Below, piece after piece: positions 16,663 to 23,573 of a stretch of 64,000 bases of DNA (positions within the stretch are counted from its first letter, which is position 1; each line of letters begins with the position of its first letter). The stretch spans positions 1,240,001 through 1,304,000 of the forward strand of contig NZ_LT607752.1 of the NCBI RefSeq assembly GCF_900090265.1. The letters run 5' to 3'. The stretch comes from Micromonospora rifamycinica. Its GTDB lineage: Bacteria; Actinomycetota; Actinomycetes; Mycobacteriales; Micromonosporaceae. A program made the translations under genes and the position numbers. The notes beneath the pieces were generated by a model. It did no database searches. It saw only the letters and a list, made by a program, of their open reading frames with translations, and was not told the origin of the DNA.

Positions 16663-17921
16663 CCGCCCCGCTGCCGCCGACCGCCGCCGACGGGCCGGTC
16701 GCCCGGGGCGCACCGGCCTATCGTCCGGTCACCGGGGCGTCGCCGACCGCCGTGCCCCGGGTGGCGATCGTCGGCGCGAACGGGCACGGCCGCTGGCACC
16801 GGCGGACCGTCGCCCCGCTGCACGCGGCCGGGCGACTGCGGCTGGTGGCGCTGGTCGACGTCCAACCGGTCGCCGACGAGCCGGCGGCGCCGGTCCCACC
16901 CGGGGTCGGCGTGCACACCGACCACCGGGAGATGCTCGCCGCCGCCCGGCCGGACGTGGTGATCGTGTGCACCCCGCCGCACACCCACCTGCCGATCGCC
17001 CTGGACGTCCTCGCCGCCGGTGCGGACCTGCTGCTGGAGAAGCCCCCGGTGCTGTCCACCGACGAGCACCGGGAGCTGGCCGGGGCGCTGGCCGCCACCG
17101 GCCGGGCCTGCCAGGTGGGCTTCCAGGCGCTCGGGTCGGTGGCGCTGGCCGAACTGTCGGCCGCCGTCGGGCAGGGCCGGCTGGGCACCGTCACCGGCAT
17201 CGGCACGGTCGCCGCCTGGCAACGGCCGGACGGCTACTACGCCCGCTCCCCGTGGGCCGGCCGGCGCACCCTGCACGGTCGACCGGTGCTGGACGGGGCG
17301 CTGGCCAACCCGCTCGCGCACGCGGTGATGCAGTGCCTGGCGGTGGCCGAGACGGTGACCGGCACGCCGGTCCGGCCGTCCCGGATCGAGCTGGAGCGCT
17401 ACCGGGTCCGGCCGATCGAGGTCGACGACACCGCCACGCTGCGGATCGTCACCCCCGGCGGGCCGCCGATCGTGGCGGCGGTGACCCTGGCCGGGGAGGA
17501 CTTCGTCGCCGGCGAGGTGATCGTCACCGGCACCGCCGGGCGGGCGGTGCTGGAGTACCCGACCGACCGGCTGCTGCTGCCCGGCGACCCGGAACCCCGG
17601 CAGGTGCCGGGGCGGCGGGGGCTGCTGGAGAACCTGCTCGCCTACCGCGCCGACCCGGCCGGCACTCCGCTGATCGCCCCGCTGGCCCGGACCGCGCCGT
17701 TCACCGCCGTGCTGGAGCGGGTGCGGCAGGCCCCCGAGCCGACCCTGCTCGACGGCGACCTGGTCACGGTGACCGGCAGCGGGCCGGAGCGGGTGGTGAC
17801 GGTACGCGGGATCAACGCGCTGCTGCGCCGGGCCGCCGGGCAGGGCGCGCTGCTGTCGGAGCTGGCCGTGCCGTGGGCGGTGCCGCCGGTGTGTACGGAG
17901 CTGGCGGCACTGGACGACTGA
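16659..17921 (+). CDS. Gfo/Idh/MocA family oxidoreductase
   Basis: A 420-residue member of the family with an extra 30-residue Pro/Ala-rich N-terminus before the Rossmann motif VAIVGANGHGRWHRRTV. The EKP motif is in LLLEKPPVLS near residue 125. The C-terminal domain carries GRPVLDGALANPLAHAVMQCL, a subgroup pattern seen in proteins from glycan loci. It is coupled by ATGA to the reductase gene and followed after 33 bp by the pectate lyase. No substrate is known; it is the third such enzyme in the locus and may act on unsaturated or methylated uronate products. Confidence 0.86.
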   Translation: MTAPLPPTAADGPVARGAPAYRPVTGASPTAVPRVAIVGANGHGRWHRRTVAPLHAAGRLRLVALVDVQPVADEPAAPVPPGVGVHTDHREMLAAARPDVVIVCTPPHTHLPIALDVLAAGADLLLEKPPVLSTDEHRELAGALAATGRACQVGFQALGSVALAELSAAVGQGRLGTVTGIGTVAAWQRPDGYYARSPWAGRRTLHGRPVLDGALANPLAHAVMQCLAVAETVTGTPVRPSRIELERYRVRPIEVDDTATLRIVTPGGPPIVAAVTLAGEDFVAGEVIVTGTAGRAVLEYPTDRLLLPGDPEPRQVPGRRGLLENLLAYRADPAGTPLIAPLARTAPFTAVLERVRQAPEPTLLDGDLVTVTGSGPERVVTVRGINALLRRAAGQGALLSELAVPWAVPPVCTELAALDD

Positions 17922-17954
17922 CGCACCATCCACCACCACCTTCCGGAGAGTCCC

Positions 17955-19310
17955 ATGCGTCCACGAACCACCGGGGCGGCCCTGGTCGCCCTCTCCCTCC
18001 TGCTGACCTCGGGTGCGGCGGCCCACGCCGCACCCGGCCGGACCACCGACGGGGTGCCCCGGGTGGTCGAGCGGCTGGCCCGGCAGACCCTGCCGGCCGG
18101 TGACGGCTGGGCGGCCGACGGCCCCGGCACCACCGGCGGGGCGGCGGCCGCCCCGGACCAGGTCCACCTGGTGCGCAGCCGGGCCGACCTGGTCCGGGCG
18201 CTGGGCGGCGACAACGCCACCAACAAGAGCAACGCCACCCCGAAGGTGGTCGTCGTGGACGGCACCGTCGACGGGTTCGCCGCCGACGACGGTCACCTGC
18301 TCGGCTGCGCCGACCTGGCCGACCCGGAGTACAGCCTGCCGGCCTACCTGGCCGCGTACGACCCGGCGGTGTGGGGCATGGTGCCGCCGACCGGGGCGCT
18401 GGAGGCCGCCCGGGTGCGCTCGGTGGCCAACCAGACCCGGCAGACGCAGATCAACGTGGGGCCCAACACCACCATCGTCGGCCGGCACGGGGCCGTCCTC
18501 ACCGGACTGACCCTGATGATCGACGGGGCCAGCAACGTGATCGTCCGCAACCTGACCTTCGACGACGCCCGGGACTGCTTCCCGGCCTGGTCGCCGACCG
18601 ACGGCGCGACCGGCAACTGGAACTCCCAGTACGACCAGATCTCGGTACGCCGCAGCGAGCACGTCTGGGTCGACCACAACACGTTCACCGACGGCGACAA
18701 CCCGGACAGCGCCCAGCCGGTCCACTTCGGCCGGCCCTACCAGGTGCACGACGGGTCGCTGGACGTCACCCACACCGCCAGCCTGGTGACCGCCTCCTAC
18801 AACCGGTTCACCGGCAGGGACAAGCTGATGCTGATCGGCTCGTCCAACACCGTCGGGCCGGACGTCGGCCGGTTGAAGGTGACGCTGCACCACAACCTGT
18901 TCGACCGGGTCCTCCAGCGGCTGCCCCGGGTGCGCTTCGGCCAGGTCGACGTCTACAACAACTGGTACCGGCTGGGCGGCGACGACTTCGTGTACGCGAT
19001 CGGGGTGGGGGTGCAGTCCGCCGCGTACGTGGAGAACAACTTCTTCACCCTCGACGCCGGCATCGCCCCCGGCGACCTGCTGTACGACTGGGGTGGCTCC
19101 GCCGTCACCACCCGGGGCAACTGGGTGGACGCCGACCGCGCGCTGCCCCGCCCGGTCGACCTGGTGGCCGCGTACAACGCGACCCACGACCCGGACCTGG
19201 GCGGCGACGCCGGGTGGACGCCGGCCCTGCGGGCGCCACAGGCGGTGCCCGCGCCGCTGGTGCCGCTCGTGGTGGGGCCGTTCGCCGGGGCCGGTCGACT
19301 GCCGCTGTGA
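17955..19310 (+). CDS. Secreted pectate lyase (PL1)
   Basis: The 451-residue protein has a Sec signal peptide (MRPRTTGAALVALSLLLTSG, cleavage after AHA near residue 25) and a right-handed beta-helix of polysaccharide lyase family 1. The hallmark strings are IVRNLTFDDARDCFP, HVWVDHNTFTDGDN (calcium-site Asp), VTLHHNLFDRVLQRLPRVRFGQVDVYNNWY with the catalytic Arg region, and YVENNFF. It cleaves polygalacturonate by beta-elimination outside the cell. GGAGAG precedes the ATG. It closes the uronate operon and gives the locus its substrate: pectin. Unsaturated digalacturonate hydrolase (GH88/GH105) is not seen in the window. Confidence 0.93.
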   Translation: MRPRTTGAALVALSLLLTSGAAAHAAPGRTTDGVPRVVERLARQTLPAGDGWAADGPGTTGGAAAAPDQVHLVRSRADLVRALGGDNATNKSNATPKVVVVDGTVDGFAADDGHLLGCADLADPEYSLPAYLAAYDPAVWGMVPPTGALEAARVRSVANQTRQTQINVGPNTTIVGRHGAVLTGLTLMIDGASNVIVRNLTFDDARDCFPAWSPTDGATGNWNSQYDQISVRRSEHVWVDHNTFTDGDNPDSAQPVHFGRPYQVHDGSLDVTHTASLVTASYNRFTGRDKLMLIGSSNTVGPDVGRLKVTLHHNLFDRVLQRLPRVRFGQVDVYNNWYRLGGDDFVYAIGVGVQSAAYVENNFFTLDAGIAPGDLLYDWGGSAVTTRGNWVDADRALPRPVDLVAAYNATHDPDLGGDAGWTPALRAPQAVPAPLVPLVVGPFAGAGRLPL

Positions 19311-19314
19311 GCCC

Positions 19315-19365
19315 CTTCCGGTCGGGTCGGACCGCCGCCGGGGTGCGGCCCGGCCCGACCGGAAG
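19315..19365. terminator. Long hairpin between convergent pectate lyase and map genes
   Basis: CTTCCGGTCGGG at 19315-19326 pairs perfectly with CCCGACCGGAAG at 19354-19365, and the GC-rich interior adds further pairing. It starts 4 bp after the lyase stop and is 27 bp from the map stop, so it can terminate both. Confidence 0.75.
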
Positions 19366-19392
19366 CGCCGGCCGCACCGGCGCGCGGACGGA

Positions 19393-20169
19393 TCAGTAGG
19401 TCGCCGGCCTGGTGAGCACCTCGGCACCGTCGGAGGTGATGGCGATGGTGTGCTCGCTGTGCGCCGTCCGGCAGCCGGTGGCGCTGCGCAGCGTCCAGCC
19501 GTCGGCGTCGGTGACCAGGGTGGCGGTGTCGGCCATCACCCAGGGTTCCAGGGCCAGCAGCAGCCCGGGGCGCAGCCGGTAGCCGCGACCGGGGCGGCCG
19601 GAGTTGGAGACGTGCGGATCCTGGTGCATCGTCGAGCCGACGCCGTGCCCGCCGAACTCGGTGTTGACCTGGTAGCCCGCCGCGCCGAGCACCGTGCCGA
19701 TGGCGTGCGAGACGTCGCCGACACGGGCGCCGGGGCCGGCGGCGGCGATCCCGGCACGCAGCGCGCGTTCGGTCGCGTCGATCAGCGCGACGCTCTCCGG
19801 GGGCCGGCTGTCACCGACCACGAAGCTGACGGCCGAGTCGGCGACCACCCCGCCGAGGGAGACCGCGAGGTCGAGCGAGAGCAGGTCACCGTCGGCGAGC
19901 GGATAGTCGTGTGGCAGCCCGTGCAGCACCGCGTCGTTGACCGACGTGCAGATGTAGTGGCCGAACGGGCCGCGCCCGAAGGACGGCTCGTAGTCGACGT
20001 AGCAGGACTGCGCGCCAGCCTCGATGATCATCTGACGCGCCCACTCGTCGATCTCCAGGAGGTTGGTGCCGACCACGCTGCGGCCCTTCAGTGTCTGGAG
20101 GATCTCGGCGACCAGGGCGCCGGTGTCCCGCGCCCGCCGCACGTCGTCGGCGTTCAGGATCTCGATCAT
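19393..20169 (-). CDS. map: Type I methionine aminopeptidase
   Basis: A 258-residue cobalt/manganese-dependent aminopeptidase that removes the initiator methionine. All five metal ligands are present: Asp100 and Asp111 (LSLDLAV, ADSAVSF), His175 (GGHGVG), Glu208 (ALEPWV) and Glu239 (HSEHTI), with His83 of VLHGLP conserved. ATG at 20169 is preferred over an upstream in-frame ATG at 20208 because GAGGGGG lies 7 bp before it. Being separate from the ribosomal protein cluster, it is likely an additional Map copy. It is divergent from an XRE regulator with only 65 bp between starts. Confidence 0.92.
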   Translation of the reverse strand: MIEILNADDVRRARDTGALVAEILQTLKGRSVVGTNLLEIDEWARQMIIEAGAQSCYVDYEPSFGRGPFGHYICTSVNDAVLHGLPHDYPLADGDLLSLDLAVSLGGVVADSAVSFVVGDSRPPESVALIDATERALRAGIAAAGPGARVGDVSHAIGTVLGAAGYQVNTEFGGHGVGSTMHQDPHVSNSGRPGRGYRLRPGLLLALEPWVMADTATLVTDADGWTLRSATGCRTAHSEHTIAITSDGAEVLTRPATY

Positions 20170-20196
20170 GTAGCGCCCCCTCGGACTACCAATAAA

Positions 20197-20227
20197 TATC
20201 CCGGCCATATTATCCCGGTACTAGAAT
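20197..20227 (+). promoter_or_regulatory. Divergent control region: TATCCCGG direct repeats and leaderless -10
   Basis: TATCCCGG occurs at 20197-20204 and 20211-20218, 14 bp apart, in an unusually AT-rich 65-bp gap. TAGAAT at 20222-20227 is a good -10 box placed 7 bp before the ATG of the XRE gene, which has no Shine-Dalgarno sequence, so a leaderless transcript is likely. The repeats may be the XRE protein's own operator. Confidence 0.55.
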
Positions 20228-20234
20228 CGTCGTC

Positions 20235-20537
20235 ATGGTCAGGTTGCCGCTCACTCCCGCAGAGGTGGCACGCGGACAGCGCCTCGGTGCCCTGCTGCGC
20301 CGCGCCCGGGGCCAGCGCTCGATGCTCACCACCGCCCTGGCCGCCGGGCTCTCCCCGGAGACGCTCCGGAAGATCGAGTCCGGCCGGGTGGCCACCCCGG
20401 CCTTCCCGACCATCGCGGTCCTCGCCGACGTGCTCGGCCTCTCCCTCGACGCGGTCTGGTCGGAGATCAACCGGTCCGACGGCGCGGTCGACCTCGCCGG
20501 CCCGGCCCGTGACCCCGGCCAGCGGCTGGCCTCGTAG
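20235..20537 (+). CDS. XRE-family HTH regulator
   Basis: A 100-residue single-domain DNA-binding protein. The Cro/C1-type helix-turn-helix runs from about residue 15 to 75: GQRLGALLRRARGQRSML, then LAAGLSPETLRKIESGRVATPAFPTIAVLADVLGLSLDAVW. The short Asp/Pro-rich tail has no effector domain. The ATG at 20235 lies directly at the expected transcription start of a -10 TAGAAT box. The divergent arrangement with map suggests it controls map and itself; that is inference. Confidence 0.87.
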   Translation: MVRLPLTPAEVARGQRLGALLRRARGQRSMLTTALAAGLSPETLRKIESGRVATPAFPTIAVLADVLGLSLDAVWSEINRSDGAVDLAGPARDPGQRLAS

Positions 20538-20585
20538 CCCGTTGCCGCCCCACCGCGCGCCGACCGCCGCCGTCCGTCCGGGGAC

Positions 20586-20631
20586 GGCGCTCGGCGACGA
20601 GCCGGGGCGGCGCTCGGCGACGAGCCGGGGC
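20586..20631. repeat. Two tandem copies of a 23-bp unit
   Basis: The unit beginning GGCGCTCGGCGACGAG occurs exactly twice in tandem (20586-20608, 20609-20631) in the 167-bp gap after the XRE gene. The remaining gap shows only the ribosome site of the next gene. Confidence 0.8.
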
Positions 20632-20704
20632 AGGGAGAATGGCCCGGGGTGACGGCCCGGGCTCCCCGGCCCCGGCGACGCGGATCAGCGGGAGGTGAAC
20701 CCGG

Positions 20705-21244
20705 GTGACGGGTGGACGCGACAGGGACGCGGGCTTCCCGGACCCGCCGGCCGACCCACACCGCACCACCCCGCGAGCCGGCACCGCACCGCCCGCCGGC
20801 ACCACACCACCGGCCGGTGCCGTACCGCCGAACGACACGGTGGACCCTGACGCGCCACCGGCGTTCCGGGCCGCGCTGGCCGCCGACCCGGCGCAGCTCT
20901 CCCCCACCCGGGAGGCGCTGCGGGCGTGGCTGACCACGCTCGGCGCGGGCGAGGCGGACGTGGAGGTGGCGCTGATCGCCGTCGGTGAGGCGTGTGCCAA
21001 CGCCATCGAGCACGGCTACCGGTTCGCCGCCGGGTCGACCGTCCTGGTGCGGGGACGGCTGCGCGGCGACCGGCTGGAGATCGAGGTCTCCGACACCGGC
21101 GGCTGGCGGGGGCCCCGCCCGGACGGCGGAGACCGGGGTCGGGGTGAGTTGATCATGACGCGGCTGATGGACGAGGCACGCATCGACGGCACACCCGAGG
21201 GGACGACGGTACGGCTGGTCAAGCACCTCGCCGACCTGGGATGA
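20705..21244 (+). CDS. Anti-sigma-factor-type ATP-binding protein (HATPase_c_2)
   Basis: This 179-residue protein has a disordered Pro/Thr/Ala-rich N-terminus (about 45 residues) and a GHKL ATPase domain of the RsbW/SpoIIAB serine-kinase group. The N box is GEACANAIEHGYRF and the G1 box is VSDTGGWRGP, followed by GRGELIMTRLMDEA near the ATP lid. Such proteins bind and inactivate sigma factors or phosphorylate STAS-domain antagonists. The GTG at 20705 follows GGGAGG by 9 bp. No partner sigma gene is adjacent; STAS proteins occur at 56.4 and 57.2 kb, but a functional link is not shown. Confidence 0.85.
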   Translation: MTGGRDRDAGFPDPPADPHRTTPRAGTAPPAGTTPPAGAVPPNDTVDPDAPPAFRAALAADPAQLSPTREALRAWLTTLGAGEADVEVALIAVGEACANAIEHGYRFAAGSTVLVRGRLRGDRLEIEVSDTGGWRGPRPDGGDRGRGELIMTRLMDEARIDGTPEGTTVRLVKHLADLG

Positions 21245-21292
21245 TGCGGTCACATGCCCGACGACAGGATCAGGGTGGCAGTGAAGATCGGC

Positions 21293-21298
21293 TATAAG
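21293..21298 (+). promoter_or_regulatory. Leaderless -10 box of the HD gene
   Basis: TATAAG ends 6 bp before the ATG at 21305, which has no Shine-Dalgarno sequence. Transcription would begin at the start codon, as commonly seen in actinobacterial leaderless genes. No clear -35 is visible. Confidence 0.5.
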
Positions 21299-21304
21299 TA
21301 GGCC

Positions 21305-22021
21305 ATGGAGTTCCCGCCGTACCTCGCCACCATGCCGCTGCACGCGATCACCGAGCTGCACGGTGAGCCGGGTCTGCTGGCCCGGTTCCGGCTGGAGCTG
21401 CCGGCCTTCCCGGCGGCCGAGCAGGACCGGCTGGCCACCGCCCTGGACCTCGCCGCCGAGCTGCACCGCGAGGACCGCCGGTCCCGGGAGCCGTACCTCA
21501 ACCATCTGTTGCGGGTGTCGATCCGGATGATCCACCACTACCGGGTGCGCGACGCCGACGTGATCGTCGCCGGGCTGCTGCACGACGCGGTGGAGGACCA
21601 CCCGGGGGAGCTGGCCGGCGCCGGGGCCGCCGACCCGACGGCGGCCGCGCTGGCCACCCTGACCGACCGGTTCGGGGCGCGGGTGTCCCGGCTGGTCGCC
21701 GCGGTCACCAATCCGGTGTACGACCCGGAGCGGGATCCGCACGTGCAGTACCGCGAGCACGTCGCGGCCAGCCTGGACCGGGAGCCGTGGGCCCGGGTCA
21801 TCAAGATCTCCGACTTCACCGACAATGGCGTGGGGGTGGTCTACGCGGTCGGGCCGAAGGTGGCCCGCTCGGCGGCGAAGTACCGGCCACTGGTGCCGGT
21901 CTTCCGGGAGCTGATCGCCCGACCGGACACCCCGCTGTCGGCACCGGTGAAGCGGCACATCTTCGCCCAGCTCGACCTGGCCGAGGAGCGCTTCAGCGCG
22001 ATCCTCGACCACGCCGGCTGA
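21305..22021 (+). CDS. Stand-alone HD-domain protein, Rel/SpoT-hydrolase-like
   Basis: A 238-residue HD phosphohydrolase. The metal and catalytic motifs of (p)ppGpp hydrolases can be followed in order: Tyr64-His67 (YLNHLL), His93-Asp94 with Glu97-Asp98 (LLHDAVEDHP), and Lys167/Asp170/Asn174 in VIKISDFTDN, which matches the KxADRxxN pattern of Rel/MESH1. There is no synthetase, TGS or ACT domain, so it would be a small alarmone hydrolase if the assignment holds; other nucleotide substrates are possible. The start is leaderless. It is convergent with the barstar gene across a tandem repeat. Confidence 0.8.
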   Translation: MEFPPYLATMPLHAITELHGEPGLLARFRLELPAFPAAEQDRLATALDLAAELHREDRRSREPYLNHLLRVSIRMIHHYRVRDADVIVAGLLHDAVEDHPGELAGAGAADPTAAALATLTDRFGARVSRLVAAVTNPVYDPERDPHVQYREHVAASLDREPWARVIKISDFTDNGVGVVYAVGPKVARSAAKYRPLVPVFRELIARPDTPLSAPVKRHIFAQLDLAEERFSAILDHAG

Positions 22022-22050
22022 CCCGCGCCGCACCACACCCCCGGTGCCCG

Positions 22051-22129
22051 GCACAGCGCACCCCCGCCGCTCGGCACAGCGCACGCCCGGTGCTCGGCAC
22101 AGCGCACGCCCGGTGCCCGGCACAGCGCA
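22051..22129. repeat. 23-bp tandem repeat, four copies
   Basis: GCACAGCGCA recurs at 22051, 22074, 22097 and 22120, an exact 23-bp period, with the intervening CGCCCGGTGCTCG-like sequence varying slightly. It fills the 141-bp gap between the convergent HD and barstar genes and may act as a terminator-like or repetitive extragenic element. There is no spacer structure as in CRISPR. Confidence 0.85.
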
Positions 22130-22162
22130 CCCCGCTGCTCGGCGTCGACGCCAACGGCGCGG

Positions 22163-22594
22163 TCAGGCGCGAGGTGAGACGGCCACCCCGCACCCGCCGA
22201 GCACGGCGGCGAGCCGGTCCCGCAGGGCGGGCAGCCGCTGCGGGGTGTCCCGCAACACCAGCCGGACCGGCTCCCGGGCACCGGCCGAGACCCCGCCGAC
22301 CACGTCGAGCAGCGTGCCGAGTTGGCCGGGCGGCTCGTCGGCCAGCAACAGGCCCGCCTCGGTCACCTCCAGGGTGAGCGGGCCGACGTCGAGCCGGTCG
22401 GCCAGCACGTCGGCGAGCGCGTCCCAGTTCCGGCCGAAGTGTCCGGGCAGGTCGAGGGCGTCGGTGAGGGCGTCGAACAGCGTGGCGCGGGTACGGGCCA
22501 CCGCCCCGGCCACGGTGACCGACGGCGTCGGCGCTCCCGACGGTGGTGTCTCGTCGGTCACCCGCAGCCACCCGGGCTGGCGCTGTCCGGTCAT
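22163..22594 (-). CDS. Barstar-family RNase inhibitor
   Basis: This 143-residue acidic protein matches the barstar fold: TLFDALTDALDLPGHFGRNWDALADVLADRLD (residues 38-69) is the signature helix-loop-helix that plugs an RNase active site, followed by the PLTLEV and PVRLVLRD strands. AGGAGG precedes the ATG at 22594. It lies 62 bp downstream of a barnase-like secreted RNase gene in the same orientation, so it should protect the cytosol from that enzyme before export. The 25-residue N-terminal extension is not part of the fold. Confidence 0.88.
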   Translation of the reverse strand: MTGQRQPGWLRVTDETPPSGAPTPSVTVAGAVARTRATLFDALTDALDLPGHFGRNWDALADVLADRLDVGPLTLEVTEAGLLLADEPPGQLGTLLDVVGGVSAGAREPVRLVLRDTPQRLPALRDRLAAVLGGCGVAVSPRA

Positions 22595-22656
22595 CGTGCA
22601 TCCTCCTGCTCACCCCGGGGTGGGGCGGCGGACCGCCCCACCCCGATGGTCCTCGG

Positions 22657-23250
22657 TCAGATCCGGTAGAAGTTCGCGTAGTGGTCGGGCGAGAACCAGG
22701 TCGCCCCGGTGCTCCTGTTCACCACGATGCGGTACGCGTCCCGCGCCGCGCCGGAGACCCGCGGGTAGACGTCGTACTCGTGGTAGGTGGCGCCGGCCGG
22801 GAGCTGTCCCTCGTAGTTGTGGAACTGGCCACCGGCGAAGTTCGACAGCCCGCCGCTCCAGGCGTACCAGCCCCGGCTGGTGGGGAAGCCCTTGGCCGAC
22901 CAGCCGGAGCGGGCGGTACGGGCGTCCGCGCAGCGGGACATCGTGCAGGAGCCGTAGACCGCCGCCGACGCGGGGTCGGTCAGCCTCGGCGCCACCACGG
23001 ACGGCCCGACCAGCACCGCCGCGATCATCGCGGTCAGCAGGGCGAACGTGCCCAGCAGCCGGCCGGGCCGGGTACGGCGGGTCGGAACGACACCGGCGGT
23101 GGCAGCGATCGGGACGCCGACAGGGGTGACGGGGATCGGGGCGGGGGCGATCGAGGCGGGGGCCGTGACAGTCGCGCCGGTGGCGACGGCAGTGCCGGCG
23201 GTGACAGTGGTGGCAGTGGCGGCGGTGACGGGGTTCGCGGGAGTGCGCAA
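22657..23250 (-). CDS. Barnase-type (RNase Sa-like) exported ribonuclease
   Basis: The last 100 residues are a guanyl-specific RNase of the barnase/RNase Sa group: catalytic base Glu158 in YHEYDVY, Arg174 in DAYRIVV and acid His190 in FSPDHYANFYRI, where the last line is the family C-terminus. A hydrophobic segment (about residues 65-88) precedes it and would be a signal or anchor. TTG at 23250 is chosen because GGAGG stands 5 bp upstream; no ATG or GTG with a ribosome site fits. This leaves a 60-residue Ala/Thr/Val-rich N-terminus before the membrane segment, which is unusual for a signal peptide. Toxin or scavenging roles are both possible. Confidence 0.82.
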   Translation of the reverse strand: MRTPANPVTAATATTVTAGTAVATGATVTAPASIAPAPIPVTPVGVPIAATAGVVPTRRTRPGRLLGTFALLTAMIAAVLVGPSVVAPRLTDPASAAVYGSCTMSRCADARTARSGWSAKGFPTSRGWYAWSGGLSNFAGGQFHNYEGQLPAGATYHEYDVYPRVSGAARDAYRIVVNRSTGATWFSPDHYANFYRI

Positions 23251-23573
23251 CGGGTCCTCCGGGTCGCGGGGGCCGACAGGAGTGCATCGATCGAGATGGT
23301 TATCCCGATCAGCCACATTCTGGCGGGAGACGAACCCCGCCGACCAGAGGTCAGCCTGGCAACCGTGGATGAACGCGCCATGATCGGCACAACACCGCCG
23401 GTTGAATGATCGGTCGGCGACGGCCCGGGGCGACCGATCCGACCGCGTCACGGCGGCCGGGCGACCCGATTACCGCCCCGGCCGGGCAGCCCGATCAGAG
23501 CCGCCGGAGCCGGCGACCCGACCAGGCCACCGGAGCCGGGCAGCCCGATCAGAGCCGCCCGGCCCCGGTGGGC
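23251..23573. repeat. Intergenic region with a 24-bp direct repeat
   Basis: This 323-bp gap separates two minus-strand genes. CCGGGCAGCCCGATCAGAGC (first 20 of 24 bp) occurs at 23482-23505 and 23536-23559 with a related degenerate copy between them, just after the Cip1-like gene's stop. The part next to the RNase gene should hold its promoter, but I see no convincing -35/-10 pair. Confidence 0.6.

Noticed and set aside
22051..22142. CRISPR-like array
   Set aside because: Units are contiguous at 23 bp with no unique spacers and no cas genes occur nearby.
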